From the NCBI GenBank assembly GCA_002342545.1, contig DDQE01000037.1, positions 1 through 14,800 of the forward strand: a stretch of 14,800 nt of DNA. Reading direction: 5' to 3'. How positions within the stretch are numbered: the stretch's first letter is position 1; every line of letters begins with the position of its first letter. Made by a program: the position numbers and the translations under genes. This document shows, in pieces, positions 6,151 to 12,013 of this stretch. Source of the DNA: Caryophanales bacterium UBA2450 (GTDB lineage Bacteria > Bacillota_I > Bacilli_A > RFN20 > CAG-826). The notes below the pieces were generated by a model, which searched no databases, was not told the origin of the DNA, and saw only the letters and a list, made by a program, of their open reading frames with translations.

Positions 6151-7221
6151 TTCCACTAAGGATTTATCGCTTAATAAATTATCTAATTGGACCTTGCTAG
6201 AAATAACAAGGTCTTTTGTTTTCTTGTGATAAAGATTAATGATGTGATCTTCATAAGTCTCTTCTTTACTATAATCAACACTTTGATTAGATAAAGATTC
6301 TTCAATTAAAGTCATCATTAGTCTTCTTAAATATAAATAAAAACTAGATTCTAACCAATATAAGTAAGTGGTGGATTTAGAATATTTTTCGCTCTTTTTA
6401 AATTTGATATACCATTTTAAACCATCTTCTGGGGTGTGCCATAAATCGACAAAAGCGTAATCGGTTTTTAAATCTTTATTTAAATAGTTGTTCGCATCAT
6501 CCTCAATAATTTTAATCCTATTTTTATTTGGGAAATAATCTAGTAGATTATCTTTAAATAACTTGATAATGTTTTTATCGTTTTCAATCACTTTGATACA
6601 GCTAACTTCTTTTTTATTAGAAATCATAAAAGGAAGATAACCTAACCCTAGACCAAAAACAGTAACTGTGCCTTTAATCTCCTTAACTGCTTTTTCCATT
6701 GTTTCTATTTCATTTGGAGTAATATTCATCCAAGTGACACCTTGATAGTTCAAAGTTAAAAATGAAAATTTGTTTTTAAAATAGCCAAGTGAATTAATCT
6801 CGATATATTTATCGCTAGACATGTCTAGATAGGCAAAAAGTTCATAAGGTTCGTAGTGGTCTAATTTTAATTCATACTTATTTAATTTAACTGGCTTAAC
6901 TTTTATTAGTTGATAATATGGGTTAGTTAAGTATTTTGTTTCATCTAATTCATGAATCACACCAGCGATATATTTATTAAAGATTTCTTCATTATCTTCA
7001 AAAGATAAATCAATATCTAAATAATCACTGATTTTAGAAATAAACACTTTGTGTTTGTCGCTTTTAAATTTCTCGCTCAATAAATCAATTTCTTTTTTAG
7101 AAGTAATATCTAAATTTGAAAAGATGCTACCTAATAAATCTGAGATTGATAGGTTAAGTTCGTGTTTATCAATTAGTTCGCTTAGATATTCATTAAGTTC
7201 TTTATCTTTTATAAATTTCAT
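6133..7221 (-). CDS. SAM-dependent methyltransferase-like protein, function unknown
   Basis: The 362-residue protein has a helical N-terminal region (1-100) and a probable beta-rich segment (105-165). A Rossmann methyltransferase-like core follows: glycine-rich VFGLGLGYLPF (188-198), acidic VIENDK (211-216) at the end of the second strand, EDDANNYL (240-247), and DYAFVDLW (254-261) in the motif IV position. The arrangement resembles spermidine-synthase-like folds, but I cannot name a family or substrate. No membrane segment or signal peptide is visible. The stop is TGA followed at once by TAA, the only TGA stop in the window. The gene overlaps mtaD tail to tail by 18 bases. No Shine-Dalgarno site precedes the ATG. 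Confidence 0.75.
   Translation of the reverse strand: MKFIKDKELNEYLSELIDKHELNLSISDLLGSIFSNLDITSKKEIDLLSEKFKSDKHKVFISKISDYLDIDLSFEDNEEIFNKYIAGVIHELDETKYLTNPYYQLIKVKPVKLNKYELKLDHYEPYELFAYLDMSSDKYIEINSLGYFKNKFSFLTLNYQGVTWMNITPNEIETMEKAVKEIKGTVTVFGLGLGYLPFMISNKKEVSCIKVIENDKNIIKLFKDNLLDYFPNKNRIKIIEDDANNYLNKDLKTDYAFVDLWHTPEDGLKWYIKFKKSEKYSKSTTYLYWLESSFYLYLRRLMMTLIEESLSNQSVDYSKEETYEDHIINLYHKKTKDLVISSKVQLDNLLSDKSLVELLLND
6190..6222 (+). terminator. Intrinsic terminator of mtaD, inside the convergent gene
   Basis: GACCTTG and CAAGGTC form a perfect 7-bp stem with a 10-base loop, followed by TTTTGTTTT. It lies 40 bases past the mtaD stop and entirely within the antisense of the methyltransferase-like coding sequence. 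Confidence 0.65.
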
Positions 7222-7229
7222 ACATTCAT

Positions 7230-7269
7230 TCTATATTTTTATTTCTATTTTTCAAAATTATAGTATAAT
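7230..7269. promoter_or_regulatory. Divergent promoter region with palindromic -10 boxes
   Basis: The 13-base perfect palindrome ATTATAGTATAAT (7257-7269) supplies a consensus -10 box on both strands. The plus copy (7264-7269) is ten bases before ATG 7280, consistent with a leaderless or near-leaderless transcript of the zinc-ribbon gene. The minus copy (7257-7262) would give a leader of about 29 bases for the methyltransferase-like gene. An alternative minus -10, TATAGA at 7230-7235, is eight bases from its ATG. No good -35 is seen on either strand. Confidence 0.5.
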
Positions 7270-7279
7270 TTTAGCAATT

Positions 7280-8329
7280 ATGGCGACTAAAAAAGGTTTG
7301 TGTCCATATTGTGTAACTCATAGAGTGGAGCGTCGTATATTCCCAGTTAATCCTGAAGCATCGACTTGTTTTTGCCCTACCTGTATGAAAGAAGTGGAGC
7401 CAAAAGTCGCAATCGATGGCTACACTGAATTAATTAGTAAAATGCTTTTAAAAGCGGATAACACATTATTTGTGACTTGCGATCCGGTTTTAGCGTATTC
7501 TCAATATGCAGAAGTAATTGAACTTGAACCAAAAGAAGCTCACGCTTTATTAGGAAGAATACTTTGTCTTATTTATATGGGTAAAGTTCGTAAGTCTTAT
7601 TTACAAGAAGCATATACTTTGCTTGAAAATACAACATATGAAGGCTGTAATATTGAAGAGTTTATTTTCTTTTTAAAGAAAATCAATTTTGCCTTAGATG
7701 AATATGAATTATCTGTTCAAAGAAAATTAATGTTTAAAACCTACTACTTTGATGTAGAATGTTTAAAACTTTTCTGGCTGTATCTTCATGAAATTATCAA
7801 GATGAAAGAATTAATTCTTTCGATTGTTAAAGATATTAAAAAAGACCACAAAAATAGTCAATGTGAAATTATGGCTAATATGCTTGAACATAACATTGAC
7901 GAAAAGAAAAGAATTCTTCATGCAGATACTTATATTTGTGATGGCACTGCTTATTGCTATGTCAAAACTGTTAATGACAAAGTTATTATTGATAATTCCA
8001 CTAAAAAGAAAATTAACACCCATTTAAGTAGATATCGTTTGTCTTCTTTAAAAGAAGATGATAAACATAAACGTTACATCAAAGACGAAATCTTTAAAGA
8101 CTACACTAAAGTTGTGAAATCAGAAAAGGTGGCAGTTGTGTTTACAGTTATTTTCTATTTATTAATGTGTGGATGCGCAGCCGCGATATATCCATTTATG
8201 AATAATAAAATTATTTTCTATTCATTAATTGGCGCTACTGGATTATTCCTCATTTTAGGAACAGTCTTATTAATCTTAAGCATTTCTTGGAAAGTGACTT
8301 TAAAGAAAAGAAGACTACGAATCGATTAG
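7280..8329 (+). CDS. Zinc-ribbon protein with C-terminal membrane anchor, function unknown
   Basis: The 349-residue protein begins with a zinc ribbon: C8-x2-C11 (LCPYC) and C32-x2-C35 (FCPTC). A long helical region follows. Residues about 60-110 (YSQYAEVIELEPKEAHALLGRIL) look like a tetratricopeptide-type repeat. Two hydrophobic segments lie at about 284-306 and 311-337, and a basic tail (KKRRLRID) ends it. The likely topology is a cytosolic zinc-ribbon/helical domain tethered to the membrane by a C-terminal hairpin. ATG 7280 is chosen because the upstream open frame runs antisense through another gene, MATKKGLCPYC is a natural start, and a TATAAT box lies ten bases before it. There is no Shine-Dalgarno site. 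The stop overlaps that of rdgB by four bases. The family is not recognised. Confidence 0.78.
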   Translation: MATKKGLCPYCVTHRVERRIFPVNPEASTCFCPTCMKEVEPKVAIDGYTELISKMLLKADNTLFVTCDPVLAYSQYAEVIELEPKEAHALLGRILCLIYMGKVRKSYLQEAYTLLENTTYEGCNIEEFIFFLKKINFALDEYELSVQRKLMFKTYYFDVECLKLFWLYLHEIIKMKELILSIVKDIKKDHKNSQCEIMANMLEHNIDEKKRILHADTYICDGTAYCYVKTVNDKVIIDNSTKKKINTHLSRYRLSSLKEDDKHKRYIKDEIFKDYTKVVKSEKVAVVFTVIFYLLMCGCAAAIYPFMNNKIIFYSLIGATGLFLILGTVLLILSISWKVTLKKRRLRID

Positions 8330-8338
8330 GATGCGTAG
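8315..8338 (-). terminator. Candidate terminator of rdgB, at the convergent junction
   Basis: CTACG and CGTAG form a 5-bp stem with a 14-base loop spanning both stop codons. On the minus strand it is followed by a pyrimidine-rich tract (TCTTCTTTTCTTT) inside the zinc-ribbon gene. The stem is short, so this is only a candidate. Confidence 0.35.
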
Positions 8339-8925
8339 CCATTTATCTTTAGATAAGTTAATAATTTCTTTAGAGCTTTGCCGCGGTGAGATACCCGGTT
8401 TTTTTCTTCTTCGCTTAATGAAGCATAACTCTTGTTTAATTCATCACATATAAATATTGGATCATAACCAAATCCAGTATCTCCATCTGGTTCTAGTCCG
8501 ATTCTTCCAGGAACTATTCCTTCAAATAGAAGTGGTTTGTTTTCAACATTAACTAGGACAATATCGCAAATAAATCTTGCAGAGCGGTCTTTATTTTCTA
8601 ATTCTTTAAATAACACTTTAAATGCTTCTTTATGACCCCCACATTCATTAGCAAATCTAGCGGAATATAGACCAGGCTTATTGTTTAAAGCTAAAACTTC
8701 TAATCCAGAATCATCGGCGATGATTGGCATCCTAGTTACTTGTTGTAGGGCTTTAGCTTTAATTAAAGCGTTTTCATAATAGTTTTTCCCATCTTCAATA
8801 ACTTCACCGATATCGATATTTAAATCTTTCATTCCGTAAACAGTAATATGATGCGGAGATAAAATTTCTCTAATTTCTTTTAATTTATGGGCGTTATTGG
8901 TCGCTACTAGTAGTTCAAAGTTCAT
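8326..8925 (-). CDS. rdgB: XTP/dITP pyrophosphatase (RdgB/HAM1 family)
   Basis: This enzyme removes non-canonical purine nucleotides (dITP, XTP, ITP) by hydrolysing them to monophosphates, keeping them out of DNA and RNA. It has 199 residues, the normal length. Motifs are complete: ATNNAHKLKEI with T9, N10, N11 and K14; the E-N pair in YYENALIKA; ADDSGLEV with D71 and D72; GFGYDPIF (151-158); and SHRGKAL (179-185). It is convergent with the zinc-ribbon gene, overlapping by four bases, and divergent from clpB. No Shine-Dalgarno precedes the ATG; a candidate -10 lies eight bases upstream, suggesting a leaderless message. Confidence 0.95.
   Translation of the reverse strand: MNFELLVATNNAHKLKEIREILSPHHITVYGMKDLNIDIGEVIEDGKNYYENALIKAKALQQVTRMPIIADDSGLEVLALNNKPGLYSARFANECGGHKEAFKVLFKELENKDRSARFICDIVLVNVENKPLLFEGIVPGRIGLEPDGDTGFGYDPIFICDELNKSYASLSEEEKNRVSHRGKALKKLLTYLKINGYAS
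8381..8405 (+). terminator. Candidate terminator of the zinc-ribbon gene, inside rdgB
   Basis: CCG-C-GGT and ACC-CGG form a six-pair GC-rich stem with one bulged C and a 5-base loop, followed directly by seven T. It lies about 50 bases past the zinc-ribbon stop, antisense to the rdgB C-terminal coding region. Confidence 0.5.
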
Positions 8926-8933
8926 ATATTTAT

Positions 8934-8961
8934 ATTTTATATAAGGATATTAATATAGCAA
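8934..8961 (-). promoter_or_regulatory. rdgB promoter, probable leaderless
   Basis: On the minus strand, TTGCTA (8956-8961) and TAAAAT (8934-8939) are separated by 16 bases. Only eight bases separate the -10 box from the rdgB ATG. An overlapping TATAAA in the same AT-rich run is an alternative -10. Confidence 0.4.
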
Positions 8962-8975
8962 CTATTTTAAAAAAA

Positions 8976-9002
8976 TTAGCACTCATACTTGACGAGTGCC
9001 AA
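8976..9002. promoter_or_regulatory. CIRCE element 1 (HrcA operator)
   Basis: TTAGCACTC, nine bases, then GAGTGCCAA: one mismatch to the CIRCE consensus (TTAGCACTC-N9-GAGTGCTAA). It overlaps the -35 box of clpB, so bound HrcA would block polymerase. Confidence 0.92.
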
Positions 9003-9016
9003 AATTCGATTATAAT
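8989..9016 (+). promoter_or_regulatory. clpB promoter
   Basis: TTGACG (8989-8994) and TATAAT (9011-9016) with a 16-base spacer form a strong SigA-type promoter. Its -35 lies in CIRCE 1, and its predicted start (about 9023) falls at the beginning of CIRCE 2. Confidence 0.8.
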
Positions 9017-9020
9017 ATAA

Positions 9021-9047
9021 TTAGCACTTGAGGATTGAGAGTGCTAA
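9021..9047. promoter_or_regulatory. CIRCE element 2 (HrcA operator)
   Basis: TTAGCACTT, nine bases, then GAGTGCTAA: one mismatch to the consensus. It lies at the transcript start and leader of clpB, just before the ribosome site, so it may also form a hairpin in the 5' end of the mRNA. Confidence 0.92.
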
Positions 9048-9063
9048 AAGGAGGTCACAAATT

Positions 9064-11181
9064 ATGAACAATATGCAAGGTATGGAAGATTATTCCCAAG
9101 ATGAAAATATCTTAGAAAAATTTGGTCGAGATGTGACTAAAGCTGCTAGAGAAGGAAAAATAGATCCTGTCATTGGTAGAGATGAAGAAATTCATCAAAT
9201 CATCGAAGTATTAAGTAGAAAAAATAAAAACAATGTTATTTTAATTGGTGAACCAGGTGTTGGTAAAACCGCGATTATTGAAGGCTTAGCTTTAAGAATT
9301 GTTAAAGATGATGTTCCTACTAGTTTAAAAAATAAAATGATTTATGAACTAGATATGGGAGCATTAGTAGCGGGTGCTAAGTATCGTGGAGAATTTGAGG
9401 AAAGACTTAAAGCTGTTCTTAATAAAATTAAGAACTCTGAAGGACAAATCATTCTCTTTATTGATGAAATCCATTTAATTGTGGGCGCTGGTCAAACTGA
9501 AGGAGCGTTAGATGCTTCTAATATGCTTAAACCAATGCTTGCTAGAGGAGAAATCGACTGTATTGGTGCAACTACATTAAAAGAGTATCGTCTTTATATT
9601 GAAAAAGACCGTGCTCTAGAAAGACGTTTCCAACAAGTTTTAGTTAATGAGCCATCAGTAGAAGATAGTATTTCTATCCTTCGTGGACTTAAAGAAAAAT
9701 TTGAAACCCATCACGGGGTGAAAATTACTGATAATGCGATTGTTGCAGCAGTGTCTTTAAGTAATCGATATATCACAAGTCGATATCTACCAGATAAGGC
9801 TATTGATTTAATCGATCAGGCATGCGCCTCAATAAGAGTGGAACTTGAATCTACCCCAATCGAACTAGATGAGTTAGGAAGAAAAATCAAACAACTAGAG
9901 ATTGAAAAATATGCTCTAGAAAAAGAAAGTGATGAATCTTCTAAAAAGAGATTAGAAAAGATTAATTCTAATCTTGAGTCACTGAAAAAAGAGCAAGAAG
10001 AGATGAACTCTAAGTGGCTTAAAGAAAAAGAAGTTAATCTTAAGATTAAAGAGCAAAAAACTGCTTTAGATAAATTAAGATTTGATTTAGATAACGCTTT
10101 TTATAACGCCGATTATGAAAAAGCTAGTAAACTCCAATATAAAGATATTCCTGAATTAGAAAAGAAGATTAAGGAATTAGAAGAAGCAAATAAAGATAAA
10201 AAGATTCTTTCTGAAGTTGTGACTGAAGAAGAAATCGCTAAAATTGTTTCTAAAATCACTAATATTCCTCTAAGCAAGATCTCGCAAGGCGAAAAAGAGA
10301 AAGTGATGCATCTAGAAGAGCAATTAAGAAAAAGAGTAATCGGTCAAGATGAGGCTCTTAAACTAGTTAGTGATGCGATTATCCGTCAAAGAGCGGGCAT
10401 TAAAGATCAGAATCGCCCAATTGGTTCATTTATGTTTCTTGGTCCTACTGGAGTTGGTAAAACTGAAGTTGCTAGAAGTTTAGCGGAACTCTTATTTGAT
10501 AGTGAAACCCATATGGTCAGAATTGACATGAGTGAATATATGGAGAAATATTCGACCTCTAGATTAATTGGTGCCCCACCAGGATATGTGGGCTATGAAG
10601 AAGGCGGACAATTAACCGAGAAAGTCAGAAGAAACCCATACTCTATTGTTTTGTTCGATGAAATCGAAAAAGCACATCCTGAAGTCTTTAATTTATTACT
10701 TCAAATTCTAGATGATGGTCGATTAACTGATTCTCAAGGAAGAGTAGTAGACTTTAAAAACACAATCATTATTATGACAAGTAACCTTGGTAGTGAATAT
10801 CTACTTAACGGTAAAAGAAAAGAAGTTGATACTTTAATTCATCAAACCTTTAAACCAGAATTCTTAAATCGTATTGATGAGATTATCTACTTCAATCCAC
10901 TTACTAAGGATAATCAATATAAGATTGTGGAGAAACTCTTAAATGTTCTTAATAACCGATTAAAGGAAAATTATTATTCCTTTGAATTCTCTGACAAAGT
11001 TAAACAATATATCTTAGATAGTGCCTATTCTCCAACTTTTGGAGCTAGACCACTTAAAAGATTTATCCAAAACAATGTTGAGACTTTAATCGCGAAAGAA
11101 ATTATTCAAGGTAATATCTCTACTAAATACAAATACTTACTCGATTATCAAGATGATAAATTAGTCATTTCTAAGATGTAA
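9064..11181 (+). CDS. clpB: ClpB-type AAA+ disaggregase lacking the N-terminal domain
   Basis: ClpB is a cytosolic hexameric ATPase that, with DnaK, pulls polypeptides out of aggregates after heat stress. The 705-residue protein goes straight into the first AAA+ module: Walker A GEPGVGKT (62-69) and Walker B with D134, E135. A long charged coiled coil at about 265-378 fits the ClpB middle domain, which is longer than in ClpC. The second module has GPTGVGKT (460-467), D532/E533, the TSNLGS sensor and GARPLKR. The usual ClpB substrate-binding N-domain (about 150 residues) is missing, as in Mollicutes ClpB. I see no ClpP-docking IGF-type loop, arguing against ClpC/ClpE. ATG 9064 is chosen for AAGGAGGT at 9048-9055; the upstream TTG at 9028 lies inside CIRCE 2. 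Two CIRCE boxes imply HrcA heat-shock control. Confidence 0.94.
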   Translation: MNNMQGMEDYSQDENILEKFGRDVTKAAREGKIDPVIGRDEEIHQIIEVLSRKNKNNVILIGEPGVGKTAIIEGLALRIVKDDVPTSLKNKMIYELDMGALVAGAKYRGEFEERLKAVLNKIKNSEGQIILFIDEIHLIVGAGQTEGALDASNMLKPMLARGEIDCIGATTLKEYRLYIEKDRALERRFQQVLVNEPSVEDSISILRGLKEKFETHHGVKITDNAIVAAVSLSNRYITSRYLPDKAIDLIDQACASIRVELESTPIELDELGRKIKQLEIEKYALEKESDESSKKRLEKINSNLESLKKEQEEMNSKWLKEKEVNLKIKEQKTALDKLRFDLDNAFYNADYEKASKLQYKDIPELEKKIKELEEANKDKKILSEVVTEEEIAKIVSKITNIPLSKISQGEKEKVMHLEEQLRKRVIGQDEALKLVSDAIIRQRAGIKDQNRPIGSFMFLGPTGVGKTEVARSLAELLFDSETHMVRIDMSEYMEKYSTSRLIGAPPGYVGYEEGGQLTEKVRRNPYSIVLFDEIEKAHPEVFNLLLQILDDGRLTDSQGRVVDFKNTIIIMTSNLGSEYLLNGKRKEVDTLIHQTFKPEFLNRIDEIIYFNPLTKDNQYKIVEKLLNVLNNRLKENYYSFEFSDKVKQYILDSAYSPTFGARPLKRFIQNNVETLIAKEIIQGNISTKYKYLLDYQDDKLVISKM

Positions 11182-11185
11182 GCTT

Positions 11186-11216
11186 AAGGTGGTGATTTAA
11201 AATCATCACCTTTTTT
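11186..11216 (+). terminator. Intrinsic terminator of clpB
   Basis: AAGGTGGTGAT pairs with ATCATCACCTT with one G-T wobble around a 5-base loop, and runs into six T. Confidence 0.88.
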
Positions 11217-11228
11217 CTTATATTGGTC

Positions 11229-11241
11229 TATAATATTTCAC
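11229..11241 (+). promoter_or_regulatory. -10 box of the thioesterase gene, probable leaderless start
   Basis: A perfect TATAAT (11229-11234) lies seven bases before ATG 11242, with no Shine-Dalgarno between. Transcription should begin at or one base before the start codon. The -35 side lies in the clpB terminator tail and is not distinct. Confidence 0.5.
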
Positions 11242-11955
11242 ATGTATAAAGAAAAGTTTGTTGTTCAAAAAGATGAAGTCGATGCATTTGGAGAGATTAA
11301 AATCTCTAAATTGATGTGGCATATGCAAAATGTCGCTGTGGAACATGCGATTAAACTTAAAATCGACCGTGATACCTTAATGAAAGATAATAACATTTGG
11401 GTTGTGGTGCGTTATGATATGAAAATTAATCGTTTACCAAAACTCAAAGAGAAATATGTGATTACTACTCATCCAGGAGAAACCAAAGGTTTTATGTTTC
11501 CTAGATTTTTCCAAGTTTATGATAAACACGGAAATCTATTAGTGAATATTTCTTCGACTTGGGTTGTGGTGAATTTTGATACTAGAAGAATAATTCTTCG
11601 TCCTTTTAAGGATATTAATTTACCAGTAGAACATGATCCAAATGATTTAGAATTACCTGCCAAGATTAATGAAGAGGCCACTAATTTAATTTGTAAACGC
11701 TTAACTAAAGAAAGTGAGTTAGATATTAATATCCATATTAATAACACCTTCTATTATGATTATATTTTAGAAACTCATAATATAGAGTTTTATAAAGATA
11801 ATAAAGTGAGTCAAATATTACTTAATTATGAAAAAGAAATCACTCATCCAAGTGAAATCGAGATTTATTCCAATAAAAATAATCCTGAGGTTATCATTGG
11901 TAAAGTAGATGGAAATCCTTCTTTCTTGGCAAAGGTTGAGTTTACTAAAAAATAA
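11242..11955 (+). CDS. Acyl-ACP thioesterase
   Basis: The enzyme hydrolyses acyl-acyl carrier protein to release free fatty acids, setting chain length or exporting surplus acyl groups. The 237 residues fit a bacterial double hot-dog FatA/FatB-type thioesterase. The first hot-dog domain spans about 1-130, with the long helix WHMQNVAVEHA and the strand SSTWVVVNFDTRRI. The second holds the signature DINIHINNTFYYDYI, giving D161, N163, H165, N167 and N168. The usual Gly of DxNGHxNN is Ile here. The gene stands alone between the clpB terminator and the membrane-protein gene; no fatty-acid synthesis gene is adjacent. Chain-length specificity cannot be read from sequence. Confidence 0.85.
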   Translation: MYKEKFVVQKDEVDAFGEIKISKLMWHMQNVAVEHAIKLKIDRDTLMKDNNIWVVVRYDMKINRLPKLKEKYVITTHPGETKGFMFPRFFQVYDKHGNLLVNISSTWVVVNFDTRRIILRPFKDINLPVEHDPNDLELPAKINEEATNLICKRLTKESELDINIHINNTFYYDYILETHNIEFYKDNKVSQILLNYEKEITHPSEIEIYSNKNNPEVIIGKVDGNPSFLAKVEFTKK

Positions 11956-11975
11956 ACAAAATCTACATAATATTC

Positions 11976-12003
11976 TTGTAATCTATTATTATATAAATAG
12001 ATA
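11976..12003 (+). promoter_or_regulatory. Candidate promoter of the membrane protein-esterase operon
   Basis: TTGTAA (11976-11981) and TAGATA (11998-12003) are separated by 16 bases; the -10 is ten bases from ATG 12014. The region is very AT-rich, so other -10 boxes are possible. No Shine-Dalgarno site precedes ATG 12014. Confidence 0.3.
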
Positions 12004-12013
12004 AACTTAATAT

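Noticed and set aside
7049..7279. Upstream extension of the zinc-ribbon gene to 7049
   Set aside because: The extension is antisense to the start of the methyltransferase-like gene and its residues are low-complexity Ser/Leu. A promoter and a natural Met start lie at 7264-7280.
9028..9063. TTG start for clpB at 9028
   Set aside because: It lies inside CIRCE 2, whereas AAGGAGGT at 9048-9055 is properly spaced for ATG 9064.
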